Below, piece by piece: positions 18,857 to 27,763 of a DNA stretch of 64,000 bases. The notes under the pieces were generated by a model that saw only the letters and a list, made by a program, of their open reading frames with translations, had not been told where the DNA came from and did no database searches. Both the position numbers and the translations under genes were made by a program. This DNA is from Njordibacter sp028825405 (GTDB lineage: Bacteria > Pseudomonadota > Gammaproteobacteria > Pseudomonadales > Balneatricaceae): contig NZ_CP159829.1 in assembly GCF_047730065.1 (NCBI RefSeq), forward strand, positions 1 through 64,000. Direction: 5' to 3'. Position 1 is the stretch's first letter, and each line of letters opens with the position of its first letter.

Positions 18857-19768
18857 GTGTCCAATGTTGATATCAGTGCAGTAAAAAGCTACCTTCTTGG
18901 GTTGCAGCAAACCATCTGTAATGCCTTACAGGAACTTGATGGTGGGGCACAATTTATGGCTGATGAATGGCAGCGAGAAGCAGGTGGTGGTGGCCTTAGT
19001 CGTGTCTTAGCTGGAGGTAGTGTGATCGAAAAGGGTGGGGTTAATTTTTCCCATGTGATGGGAGATTCAATGCCTGCATCAGCTACAGCCCATCGACCAG
19101 AATTGGCTGGACGGAGTTTTCAAGCCATGGGTGTGTCCTTGGTCATCCACCCTCGCAACCCTTATGCGCCAACATCCCACGCCAACGTTCGGTTTTTTAT
19201 TGCAGAAAAACCGGGTGCTGATCCTGTATGGTGGTTTGGTGGTGGTTACGACTTAACCCCTTATTATGGCAACCAAGACGATTGCCGTCATTGGCACGCT
19301 GTGGCCAAAGCTGCCTGCGACCCCTTTGGTGATGACTTACATCCAAGACTAAAAACTTGGTGTGATGAGTATTTTTACATACCCCACCGCAAAGAGGCGA
19401 GGGGCGTGGGGGGGTTATTTTTTGATGATTTAAATGATCCTGACTTTGATACTGCATTTGCCATTATGCAAAGTGTTGGAGATAGTTACCTCAAAGCCTA
19501 TGGACCTATTATTGAACGTCGTAAAGACACGCCCTATGGTGAGCGGCAACGGGATTTTCAGCTACACCGTCGCGGCCGCTATGTAGAGTTTAATTTAGTT
19601 TATGACCGCGGAACCTTATTTGGCTTACAAACGGGAGGCCGCACTGAATCTATTCTTATGTCATTACCCAGTGAAGTGCGCTGGAGCTATGACTACCAAA
19701 TTGAAAAAAATTCAGAAGAAGCCCTCTTAGAGCGGGATTATTTACCTGCCAAAGATTGGTTGGAGTAG
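18857..19768 (+). CDS. hemF: Oxygen-dependent coproporphyrinogen-III oxidase
   Basis: Converts coproporphyrinogen III to protoporphyrinogen IX with molecular oxygen in heme synthesis, implying aerobic growth. The 303-residue protein has EKGGVNFSHVMG (about 56-67), VRFFIAEKPG, WWFGGGYDLTPYY (about 120-132) and GLFFDDLND near residue 192, all family signatures. The start is GTG at 18857, supported by AAGGA at 18846-18850. It follows tsaC by 22 bases and precedes aroE by 3. Confidence 0.97.
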   Translation: MSNVDISAVKSYLLGLQQTICNALQELDGGAQFMADEWQREAGGGGLSRVLAGGSVIEKGGVNFSHVMGDSMPASATAHRPELAGRSFQAMGVSLVIHPRNPYAPTSHANVRFFIAEKPGADPVWWFGGGYDLTPYYGNQDDCRHWHAVAKAACDPFGDDLHPRLKTWCDEYFYIPHRKEARGVGGLFFDDLNDPDFDTAFAIMQSVGDSYLKAYGPIIERRKDTPYGERQRDFQLHRRGRYVEFNLVYDRGTLFGLQTGGRTESILMSLPSEVRWSYDYQIEKNSEEALLERDYLPAKDWLE

Positions 19769-19771
19769 CCT

Positions 19772-20617
19772 ATGCCCATTGATAAGATCATTGATCAATA
19801 TCGTGTGTTGGGCAACCCCATACACCAAAGTAAGTCGCCCAACATCCATCAAGCGTTTGCTGCTGCCACTAATCAACATCTTAACTACCAAGCTCAGTTA
19901 GTGGTAGAAAAAGACTTTGAATACACGGTGAGGCAGTTCTTTGCAGCGGGTGGTAAAGGCCTGAATATTACTGTGCCATTTAAACAACGGGCTTTTGCCA
20001 TGGCTCAGGTGCACAGCCCTGCAGCGGCTAAGGCAGAGGCAGCCAATACCCTTTATTTGAATGCACAAGCACAGTTAGTGGCTGACAATACGGATGGTTT
20101 GGGCTTAGTGCGTGACATCTGTCATAACCTAAAGGGCCAGTTAAATGCTAAGCGAATCTTAGTGTTAGGGTCAGGTGGTGCTGTTAGGGGGGTGTTACAG
20201 CCCATTTTGGCACAGCGACCCGCACAGGTGGTGATTGCTAATCGAACCTACATCAAAGCCTGTGACTTAGTTGCTTTATTCACTGATTTAGGGGCCATTG
20301 AAGCTATCCCAATGGCGCAGCTACAAGGCTCATTTGATTGGATTATTAATGGCACATCAGCTAGTTTAACAGGTGATTTACCACCACTGCCTAAAGGCTT
20401 GATTAACAACACGAGCCGCTGTTATGACATGATGTATGGTGCCCAAACAACTGTGTTTAACCAATGGGCCCTCAATCAAGGTGCGGCCCGGGCAGATGAT
20501 GGTTTGGGCATGTTGGTAGAGCAAGCTGCTCAATCCTTTCACTTGTGGCGGGGAGTGCTACCGCCGACTGCACCCATACTATTAACCTTAAGGGCTGAAC
20601 TAAAGAGGCAAAAGTAA
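19772..20617 (+). CDS. aroE: Shikimate dehydrogenase (NADP+)
   Basis: Reduces 3-dehydroshikimate to shikimate in aromatic amino acid synthesis. The 281-residue protein has the substrate-binding HQSKSPNIHQAF (about 18-29), NITVPFKQRAF with the catalytic Lys (about 67-77), DNTDGLGLV (about 109-117), and the NADP-binding GSGGAVRGVL (about 135-144). It begins 3 bases after hemF and is surely co-transcribed with it. Confidence 0.96.
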   Translation: MPIDKIIDQYRVLGNPIHQSKSPNIHQAFAAATNQHLNYQAQLVVEKDFEYTVRQFFAAGGKGLNITVPFKQRAFAMAQVHSPAAAKAEAANTLYLNAQAQLVADNTDGLGLVRDICHNLKGQLNAKRILVLGSGGAVRGVLQPILAQRPAQVVIANRTYIKACDLVALFTDLGAIEAIPMAQLQGSFDWIINGTSASLTGDLPPLPKGLINNTSRCYDMMYGAQTTVFNQWALNQGAARADDGLGMLVEQAAQSFHLWRGVLPPTAPILLTLRAELKRQK

Positions 20618-20663
20618 AATGCTAGAATTTAATATTACCTACGGTTTGTCGGGACTTTAATGT

Positions 20664-21362
20664 ATGAAGACCATTGGCTTAATAGGGGGCATGAGTTGGC
20701 AATCCACTAGTCTTTATTATAGTGCAATTAATGCGGGGGTTAAGCAAAGCTTAGGGGGTTTGCATAGCGCAAAAGTGTGCCTTTACAGTGTCGATTTTCA
20801 TGAAATTGAGCAGTTACAGCATGCAGGAAAATGGTGTGAAACTGCTGTTATATTGGCACATGCTGCGCAAGCGGTAGAAGCGGGTGGGGCAGATTTATTT
20901 CTCATTTGTACTAATACTATGCATAAGGTGGCTGCAGAAGTGCAGGCAGCAGTGAAAATTCCGTTATTGCATATAGCCGATGCCACAGCGAAGCAATTAT
21001 TAGCCCATAGCATGACCAAAGTCGGCTTGTTGGGCACTGCATTCACTATGCAGCAAGAATTTTATAAAGGGCGCTTGAGCCATGACTTTGGCATTGAAGT
21101 ATTGGTGCCTAGTGCAGAGCAACAAACGATGATTCATGAGGTGATTTACCAAGAATTATGTCTTGGTATGATTAATCATGACTCTAAACAAAAATACCTA
21201 GCCGTGATTCAAGACCTATTTAACCAAGGCGCCCAGGCGGTAATTTTAGGCTGTACAGAAATCACTTTGCTGGTACAACAGCAAGATACCCACGTGGCGC
21301 TCTACGATACGACCGCCATCCATGCTCAAAGCGCGGTAGAGGCGGCGTTGGATCCAGACTAG
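20664..21362 (+). CDS. Aspartate/glutamate racemase family protein
   Basis: A 232-residue PLP-independent amino acid racemase of the YgeA/RacX type. It starts KTIGLIGGMSWQSTSLYY, typical of the family, and has the two catalytic cysteines expected: C in FLICTNTMH (about residue 83) and C in ILGCTEITLL (about residue 192). Members interconvert L- and D-amino acids, but substrate preference cannot be read from sequence. It is 46 bases after aroE and may share its transcript; it converges on the YebC-family gene. Confidence 0.85.
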   Translation: MKTIGLIGGMSWQSTSLYYSAINAGVKQSLGGLHSAKVCLYSVDFHEIEQLQHAGKWCETAVILAHAAQAVEAGGADLFLICTNTMHKVAAEVQAAVKIPLLHIADATAKQLLAHSMTKVGLLGTAFTMQQEFYKGRLSHDFGIEVLVPSAEQQTMIHEVIYQELCLGMINHDSKQKYLAVIQDLFNQGAQAVILGCTEITLLVQQQDTHVALYDTTAIHAQSAVEAALDPD

Positions 21363-21368
21363 TGTGAT

Positions 21369-22100
21369 TTAGCCTAGTTCGGCATTGTGATAAACATTTT
21401 GCACGTCATCAAGGTCTGTGAGCATATCTAAAAATGTTTCAAACATTGCAGCGTCATCACCTGTTATTGGGCTCATATTTTGTGGGATGAATTGAATCTC
21501 ATCCACTTCAAACTCAAACCCGCCTTCATCGTTACCTAAAGTATCGATGAGCGCTTGCTTGGCTTTGTTGTACTCAGTGTTAGGTGCAAATACACTGGTC
21601 TTACCATCCTCACATTCAACGTCCGACACATCTACGTCGGCTTCCATTAGCGCTTCTAGTACGGCATCTTCGTCATTGCCGGCAAATACAAAAATAGCAC
21701 TATGATCGAACATGTGGCCTACACTACCTGAGGTACCAATTTTGCACTTAGTTTTAGTGAAACATAGGCGTACGTCACCAAAAGTACGGTTTGGATTGTC
21801 TGTTAGGCACTCAACAATCACCATAGCATTGCCCGGGCCATAACCTTCATAACGCGCGGTGGAGTAGTCTTCACCGCCACCACCTTTAGCTTTTTCTAAT
21901 GCCTTATCGATCACGTGGCTAGGTACTTGATCTTTTTTGGCTTTGTCGATGAGTGTACGCAGGGCGAGGTTACCGTCGGGTTCCACACCACCAGATTTTG
22001 CACAAACGTAAATTTCACGACCGTATTTGCTATACACCTTAGCTTTCGCATCAGATGTTTTGGCGATGTCTAACTTTTTGTTTTGGTAGGCTCTGCCCAT
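21369..22100 (-). CDS. YebC/PmpR family protein (YeeN-type)
   Basis: A 243-residue member of the YebC/TACO1 family, whose members have been described as DNA-binding regulators and as ribosome-associated factors that relieve stalling. It begins MGRAYQNKKLDIAK and contains RYEGYGPGNAMVIVE and a central GSVGHMFDHSAIFVF, and ends DLDDVQNVYHNAEL. The details match E. coli YeeN more than YebC (for example the VQ-VYHN end). It is convergent with the racemase gene and divergent from the GNAT gene. Confidence 0.88.
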   Translation of the reverse strand: MGRAYQNKKLDIAKTSDAKAKVYSKYGREIYVCAKSGGVEPDGNLALRTLIDKAKKDQVPSHVIDKALEKAKGGGGEDYSTARYEGYGPGNAMVIVECLTDNPNRTFGDVRLCFTKTKCKIGTSGSVGHMFDHSAIFVFAGNDEDAVLEALMEADVDVSDVECEDGKTSVFAPNTEYNKAKQALIDTLGNDEGGFEFEVDEIQFIPQNMSPITGDDAAMFETFLDMLTDLDDVQNVYHNAELG

Positions 22101-22223
22101 GGTATCTGTCCGGTGGAAAATAACACCTTAATTTTACCTTTATAATTGATTTGGCGAAAGCTACACATGTAAACTTCTCTAATAACCCTAAAACAAGCGC
22201 TATTTCACTTAGGATTCAACACA

Positions 22224-22715
22224 ATGAATATCCGAGAAGTTATTGATGGTGATTTTGATGACATTTGGCCCATCTTTCATGCCATTGTTAATAAGGGCGA
22301 CACTTATGCCTACCCCCGCGATACTAATAAGGAACAGGCTCAAAATTTGTGGTTAGAGATGCCACTGATAACCTATGTAGTTGAAAAAAACAGTGTTATT
22401 TTAGGGACTTACTTCATTAAAACTAATCAGACCGGAGCCGGCGAGCACGTGTGTAATTGTGGGTATATGGTTGCACCTGCTGCACAAGGCCAAGGGCTTG
22501 CCACGTTAATGTGCCAACATTCACAACGACAAGCACTTGAATTGGGCTACAAAGCGATGCAGTTTAACTTTGTTGCAGCAAGCAATACGGGCGCCTTAAA
22601 ACTATGGCAAAAGCTAGGCTTTGCGACAGTGGGATGCTTACCGAAGGCGTTTTTGCATCCACAATTGGGATATATAGATGCCATGGTAATGTATAAATGG
22701 TTAACTTCGTGCTAG
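22224..22715 (+). CDS. GNAT family N-acetyltransferase
   Basis: A 163-residue acetyltransferase of the GCN5-related fold. The acetyl-CoA binding motif A is visible as MVAPAAQGQGLATLMCQHS (about residues 77-95, with the QGQGLA pyrophosphate loop), followed by an ALKLWQKLGF motif B (about 129-138). Substrate unknown. It is a single gene preceding the peroxiredoxin gene by 54 bases. Confidence 0.85.
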   Translation: MNIREVIDGDFDDIWPIFHAIVNKGDTYAYPRDTNKEQAQNLWLEMPLITYVVEKNSVILGTYFIKTNQTGAGEHVCNCGYMVAPAAQGQGLATLMCQHSQRQALELGYKAMQFNFVAASNTGALKLWQKLGFATVGCLPKAFLHPQLGYIDAMVMYKWLTSC

Positions 22716-22769
22716 ATTTAATGAGTTGCAAGTGACAGTTCTGTAGCTTATTTAAAAAGAGTATCACTT

Positions 22770-23324
22770 ATGAGTCTTACAAAACTTCCAAAAGACCTAC
22801 CGGTACCTTTAGATGATGGCCGCAGTGATCATTTATACGGAATGCAGTGGCCATCCTTAAAGTTAATGGCCACTAACCAACAGTGGGTGGATTTGGCGCA
22901 GATCAAACATTATGCCGTGGTCTATGTGTACCCTATGACAGGGCGGCCCGATGAGCCTCTGCCAGAAAACTGGGATGATATTCCGGGTGCAAGAGGTTGT
23001 ACTCCTCAATCATGCAGTTTTAGAGATCATTATGTGGCATTGCAACAACTTAATGCTCAGGTGTTTGGTTTGAGTGCGCAAGTCAGTGCCTACCAACTTG
23101 AGGCGCAGCAAAGGCTGCACTTACCATTTGAATTATTGAGCGACAATGAGTTACGTCTTAAAGCAGAGCTTTCGCTACCTACATTTGAAGTCGCCAATAT
23201 GGAATTATACAAACGTATGACTCTGATCATAAAACAAGGCCATATAGTTAAGGTTTTTTACCCAGTATTTCCTTCAAGTGAAAACGCTCAAGAGGTTATA
23301 AAGTGGCTCCATAGCCAAGCTTAA
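22770..23324 (+). CDS. Peroxiredoxin (AhpC/TSA-like)
   Basis: A 184-residue thioredoxin-fold peroxidase. The active-site region reads GARGCTPQSCSFRDHY (about residues 73-88), with two cysteines five residues apart as in atypical 2-Cys/Bcp-like peroxiredoxins, after a hydrophobic strand VVYVYPMTGRP. It would reduce peroxides at the expense of thiols. It ends 72 bases before the convergent transporter gene. Confidence 0.82.
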   Translation: MSLTKLPKDLPVPLDDGRSDHLYGMQWPSLKLMATNQQWVDLAQIKHYAVVYVYPMTGRPDEPLPENWDDIPGARGCTPQSCSFRDHYVALQQLNAQVFGLSAQVSAYQLEAQQRLHLPFELLSDNELRLKAELSLPTFEVANMELYKRMTLIIKQGHIVKVFYPVFPSSENAQEVIKWLHSQA

Positions 23325-23396
23325 CTCAACACAGGTGTCCAGTTAATCCATTGAGCTGTTCATGCACGTCATCCAGAGGGGCAACCATGCTGCCAG

Positions 23397-24296
23397 CTAA
23401 ACAGAAGCCTTGGGGTGACGCACAAAGGGCAATTTGATACCCAAAATCAGCCCATTACCCAGCAATACTAGACCTAAGCCGCTCAAACTACTTAAGCTCC
23501 ATGCATAACCCTCAAACACAGTGGATAGTGCTAAAGCGACCACTGGGAAAAGAACTGTAGCGTAGGCAGCTTTGCTGGCACCTATGCGGGCCACGAGAGA
23601 AAGGTAAGCCGTGAAACCTGCCACACTGCCAATAATGGCTAAGTAAAATAAACCGCCAAGGTATTGAGGGCGAGAGTCCCAGGTTAATGGAGTGTTGGTA
23701 ATCAATAGCAGGCCAGCCAAAAATAGAGCTCCATAAACCATAGCATAAGCACTACTAGTAAAAGGTTTGAGCCCTTTCTTGTTATGCCTTACAGAGATCA
23801 TATTGCCAAGAGAAAACAAAAAAGTACCCAGAAATGCAAAGCCAATACTGCCCAGATCCACCCCCTTATTTGAATCCTCTGCTAACTCAGGCCAAAACAT
23901 TAAACTCAAACCAATAATGCCAAGAATACCTGCAGCAAAGACTGCTGGGGTTGGTTTTTCACCCCAAAAAATTCGGTTGTTGATGGCGTTAAATAAGGTT
24001 GAAGAAGAAAAAATAACCGCTAATAGACCACTAGAAACTGTTAAACCTGCCGTATAAACACACACAAAATTGAGTGAAAACAAACATATGCCATGCAGTA
24101 CCATAAAACCATGGTCCTGTTTGCTTGTGGTTTGTAACCGCCCACTAACCAGAACCAAAAACAGCATAATGGCCGCTGCTAGGGCAAAACGGTAAAACAC
24201 AGAAGTTAGTATGGCCACTTCGCCTAATTGCAAAGGGATAGCGATCCAAGTGGTGCCCCAGATAAGGACGGTGGATAAATATAAAAATTGGGTCAC
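23397..24296 (-). CDS. EamA/DMT superfamily transporter
   Basis: A 299-residue inner-membrane protein made almost wholly of hydrophobic helices, with the two EamA repeats of about five helices each typical of drug/metabolite transporters. The start has the family's STVLIWGTTWIAI. The substrate is unknown; relatives export amino acids or metabolites. It is the last gene of a minus-strand run (carbonic anhydrase-like, gpt, eamA), 29 bases after gpt. Confidence 0.85.
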   Translation of the reverse strand: MTQFLYLSTVLIWGTTWIAIPLQLGEVAILTSVFYRFALAAAIMLFLVLVSGRLQTTSKQDHGFMVLHGICLFSLNFVCVYTAGLTVSSGLLAVIFSSSTLFNAINNRIFWGEKPTPAVFAAGILGIIGLSLMFWPELAEDSNKGVDLGSIGFAFLGTFLFSLGNMISVRHNKKGLKPFTSSAYAMVYGALFLAGLLLITNTPLTWDSRPQYLGGLFYLAIIGSVAGFTAYLSLVARIGASKAAYATVLFPVVALALSTVFEGYAWSLSSLSGLGLVLLGNGLILGIKLPFVRHPKASV

Positions 24297-24325
24297 GCCG
24301 ATTCCTTAGGGCTATGTTGCCGTAT

Positions 24326-24823
24326 TTAGTCTTGCAGGTCTGCAATTGGGGTTGCAAAGCTTTGTGCCATATCCCACGGGAAACGAATCCAAGTATCTTG
24401 ACTGACTTCGGTAATGTACATGTCGACAGCAGATTTACCCGCTGGTTTAGCATACACAGTGGCAAAGGTGGCCTTTGGTACCATGGCCCGCACAGCAGCA
24501 GCTGTTTTACCCGTATCCACAAGATCATCAATGAGTAAAAATCCTTCACCGTCACCATCAAAGCCTTTGAGTAACTTAAGTTGGCCTTGCTGACTGGCTT
24601 CCACTCCTGTTTCAAGTTGGCCATAGCTAGAAATACAAATAGTGTCAATCAAACGGATGTCTAACTCACGAGCAATAATGGCAGCAGGTACCAAGCCGCC
24701 TCGGGTAATAGCAATGATGCCTTTCCAAGGCCCATGATCAAGTAAGCGCCAAGCTAATGCACGGGCATTGCGGTGCAGTTCTTCCCAAGCAATGGGGTAG
24801 TCTTTATGGTACGGATTACTCAT
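24326..24823 (-). CDS. gpt: Xanthine phosphoribosyltransferase
   Basis: Salvages xanthine and guanine to nucleotides using PRPP. The 165-residue protein has GIIAITRGGLVPAAIIAREL (about 35-54), the family's ICISSYGQ and the PRPP-binding loop LLIDDLVDTGKTAAAVR (about 95-111). Sequence is close to E. coli Gpt, including KATFATVYAKPAG and QDTWIRFPWDM. Its start overlaps the upstream gene by 4 bases, so they are translationally coupled. Confidence 0.93.
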   Translation of the reverse strand: MSNPYHKDYPIAWEELHRNARALAWRLLDHGPWKGIIAITRGGLVPAAIIARELDIRLIDTICISSYGQLETGVEASQQGQLKLLKGFDGDGEGFLLIDDLVDTGKTAAAVRAMVPKATFATVYAKPAGKSAVDMYITEVSQDTWIRFPWDMAQSFATPIADLQD

Positions 24824-25359
24824 AGTTGCTCCTGTGCTAAGTACTGATTTTTTAGATTGACATAATTGTTTGCCATGTAGGTAAGGCTTGAGAGTTCATC
24901 ATTTGTTAAGGGGCGTTTTTGTCGGGCAGGACTGCCCGCGTATAAAAAGCCACTCACCAACTGCTTGCCAGGAGTAACAAGGCTATTGGCAGCGATCATA
25001 ACGTCATCGTCCACTGTTACGTTGTCCATAATTGTGCTTCCCATGCCGACTAATACGCGATTACCAATAGTGCAACCGTGCAAAATAGCACGATGCCCCA
25101 CAGTGACCTGATCACCAATAATCAACGGATAGCCATTTGGGTTGTGAGTGCTTTTATGGGTAACATGTAAAATTGACCCATCTTGAATGCTAGTAGAGTG
25201 GCCAATGCGGATGTGATTTACATCGCCTCGAACCACACTGTAGGGCCACACGGACGAGTCTGCTCCAATATACACATCTCCAATAATAATACACTCTGCA
25301 TCAGCAAACGCAGTTGAATCTATCTGCGGCTTGGCATGTTTAAGGGGTCTAATGGACAT
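24820..25359 (-). CDS. Gamma carbonic anhydrase family protein (YrdA-like)
   Basis: A 179-residue left-handed beta-helix protein of the gamma carbonic anhydrase family. Hexapeptide-repeat features run through the middle, with the metal-ligand histidines in ILHVTHK (about 63-69), GHRAILHGCTIG (about 87-98). Many YrdA-type proteins bind metal but have no proven activity. It is divergent from prlC and overlaps gpt by 4 bases. Confidence 0.9.
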   Translation of the reverse strand: MSIRPLKHAKPQIDSTAFADAECIIIGDVYIGADSSVWPYSVVRGDVNHIRIGHSTSIQDGSILHVTHKSTHNPNGYPLIIGDQVTVGHRAILHGCTIGNRVLVGMGSTIMDNVTVDDDVMIAANSLVTPGKQLVSGFLYAGSPARQKRPLTNDELSSLTYMANNYVNLKNQYLAQEQL

Positions 25360-25450
25360 TGTTGTTCCTAATTTGCAGCAAAACGTTGGGTATTGCTTAA
25401 AGAGGCACTATTATAACCCCACTTACATACAAAACAATCGACGAGATGTC

Positions 25451-27523
25451 ATGAACACCAATTCCTTACAAGACGCTTTACTACTACCCGACTTTTTGTC
25501 AATGCAGCCGGCTGACGTAGCAGCCACTCTGGATAAAAAGTTGGCCGATAATCACACCGCCATTGAACAATTGCTGGGTGGCCAAGCTAAACTAAGCTAT
25601 GCCCAGTTGGTACCCACGCTTGAACATTTAGATGACGAGATTAATCAGCTTTGGGGGCCACTTAGTCATTTGCATGGGGTGAGTAATAAAGATGAGGTCA
25701 GGGCCGCTTTTGATGAGTGTTTGCCAAAACTAACCGCCTATGCCACGAAAATGGGACAGAATAAGGCCTTGTACTTGGCTTTTTTAGACTTGTTAGAGAG
25801 CCGTGAGTTTAGCCAATTAAGTCAATCCCAGCAGCAGTTTGTGAAGCTCCAGATTAGGGACTTTAAATTGGCAGGTGTGGCATTAAACCCCCAGCAGCAA
25901 ACAGATTATGGTCAATTGAAGCAACAAATGGCAGAGCTATCTACACGCTTTTCAAATCATCTTATGGATGCTACTGAGCTATGGAGAAAGCATATTGTTG
26001 ATAGTGATGACTTACTTGGATTGCCAGAATCTGCATTACAGCAGGCCCTAGAGGCGGCCAAAGCTGAGGCCTTAGACGGTTACTTATTAAAACTGGATTT
26101 CTCTTGTTATCACGCCGTAATGACCTTTGCAGAGCAAGCACCTTTAAGGCAGGAAATGTATCAAGCCTTTAATACACGAGCTTCTGATCAAGGACCCCAT
26201 GGCGGACAGTTTGATAACAGTCAAGTGATGCAAGAATTAGTGGGATTGCGTCATAAGCTGGCTAATCTTGTGGGCTTTGATCATTATGCAGATTACTCGG
26301 TAGCCAAAAAAATGGCTGACTCTGGTCGCGCTGTTGAAGTATTTTTAATAGACCTAGCTAAGGGCTGTAAGCCACAAGCTGAAGCAGACATGCGTCAGCT
26401 ACAAGAGTTCACAACAACCCAAGGTGGACCCACTCCATTAGCCGCATGGGACGTGGCTTATTACAGTGAAAAACTGCGTCAAAGCCGCTTTCACCTATCA
26501 CAGGAAGAGCTCAAACCCTATTTTGCCTTATCTAAGGTGCAAGCTGGACTGTTTGATGTAGTCAAACGTATTTATGGCATTGAAGTGTCACCTTGTAATG
26601 GTATTGCTACTTGGCACCAAGATGTGGGCTTTTATCAAGTGTCTTTTGCCGGCAAAGCCATTGGGTACTTTTATTTTGATCTTTATGCTCGTCAGCATAA
26701 ACGTGGTGGCGCATGGATGAATGAGTGCCGTAATCGACAAATTAAAGCCAATGGTGAATTGCAGTTGCCGGTGGCATATTTAGTGTGTAACTTTGCTCCG
26801 CCAGTGGGTGATAAGCCGGCCTTGCTTACCCATGGAGAAGTCACTACGCTGTTTCATGAATTTGGCCATGGCTTGCACCATATGATGACTAATATTGATG
26901 TTGCGGGTGTTGCTGGCATCAATGGCGTGGCCTGGGATGCCGTGGAATTACCCAGTCAACTATTAGAAAACTGGTGTTGGCAAGAACAATCATTGCGTTT
27001 GTTTGCTAAGCACCATCAAACAGGTGCGGCTTTGCCAGAAGATCTGCTGCAGAAAATGCTTGCCGCTAAAAACTTTCAAGCGGGCATGTTTGTTATGCGC
27101 CAACTGGAATTTGCCCTTTTTGATTTACGACTTCATATGAATTACAACCCAGCTGCACCTCAATCGGTGCAGTCGGTGTTAAATGCGGTGCGAGAAGAAG
27201 TTGCTGTAGTCAAAGCGCCCTCATGGAACCGTTTTCAGCATGGTTTTGCGCATATATTTGCGGGTGGTTATGCGTCTGGGTACTACAGCTATCTGTGGGC
27301 AGAGGTATTAGCTGCAGATGTCTTTAGTCGTTTTGAAGACGAGGGCATCTTTAATCCAGCGACGGGCGCCGCACTTTGGACGCAGATAACGGGTCAGGGT
27401 GGTAGCCGTGACGCCATGACTTTGTTCACACAATTTATGGGTCGCGAGCCTAGTGTCGACGCCTTAATGCGCCACAAGGGTTTAGCTAATAGTTTAGGGC
27501 AAGGACAACGCCATGAAAGTTAG
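25451..27523 (+). CDS. prlC: Oligopeptidase A (M3 family zinc metallopeptidase)
   Basis: Cytoplasmic peptidase that degrades oligopeptides, including cleaved signal peptides. The catalytic motif TLFHEFGHGLHH carries the HExxH zinc site (about residues 467-478), with further conserved blocks YFYFDLYAR and FAHIFAGGYASGYYSY. The upstream frame reaches 25331 but start ATG 25451 (MNTNSLQDALLLPDF) gives 690 residues, close to the family's 680. Its end overlaps yheV by 11 bases. Confidence 0.94.
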   Translation: MNTNSLQDALLLPDFLSMQPADVAATLDKKLADNHTAIEQLLGGQAKLSYAQLVPTLEHLDDEINQLWGPLSHLHGVSNKDEVRAAFDECLPKLTAYATKMGQNKALYLAFLDLLESREFSQLSQSQQQFVKLQIRDFKLAGVALNPQQQTDYGQLKQQMAELSTRFSNHLMDATELWRKHIVDSDDLLGLPESALQQALEAAKAEALDGYLLKLDFSCYHAVMTFAEQAPLRQEMYQAFNTRASDQGPHGGQFDNSQVMQELVGLRHKLANLVGFDHYADYSVAKKMADSGRAVEVFLIDLAKGCKPQAEADMRQLQEFTTTQGGPTPLAAWDVAYYSEKLRQSRFHLSQEELKPYFALSKVQAGLFDVVKRIYGIEVSPCNGIATWHQDVGFYQVSFAGKAIGYFYFDLYARQHKRGGAWMNECRNRQIKANGELQLPVAYLVCNFAPPVGDKPALLTHGEVTTLFHEFGHGLHHMMTNIDVAGVAGINGVAWDAVELPSQLLENWCWQEQSLRLFAKHHQTGAALPEDLLQKMLAAKNFQAGMFVMRQLEFALFDLRLHMNYNPAAPQSVQSVLNAVREEVAVVKAPSWNRFQHGFAHIFAGGYASGYYSYLWAEVLAADVFSRFEDEGIFNPATGAALWTQITGQGGSRDAMTLFTQFMGREPSVDALMRHKGLANSLGQGQRHES

Positions 27524-27752
27524 ATTTATTGCTGGCATTGTGTGCCCCAAGTGTGGCGCCCAAGACAGTGTAAGGATTTACATTCCGGAACAAGGTGAGG
27601 TGGATGAGCAGTTACGAGATTGTGTTACCTGTGGTCACGAAGAACGGATAGGGCAGGGTACCGCCGCACGCCAAGAGATGACGACCCGAGTGAATCATAC
27701 TAAGCCAACGGCAGTTCAAGAAGTAGAACCTCAAGTACTGAAGTTGAAGTAG
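27513..27752 (+). CDS. YheV-family putative zinc ribbon protein
   Basis: A 79-residue protein with two Cys pairs, CPKCGAQD (about residues 11-18) and CVTCGHEE (about 37-44), forming a zinc ribbon, and a charged C-terminal tail. Function unknown. It overlaps the end of prlC by 11 bases and is probably translated from the same message. Confidence 0.8.
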   Translation: MKVRFIAGIVCPKCGAQDSVRIYIPEQGEVDEQLRDCVTCGHEERIGQGTAARQEMTTRVNHTKPTAVQEVEPQVLKLK

Positions 27753-27763
27753 TGGCGGCTTGT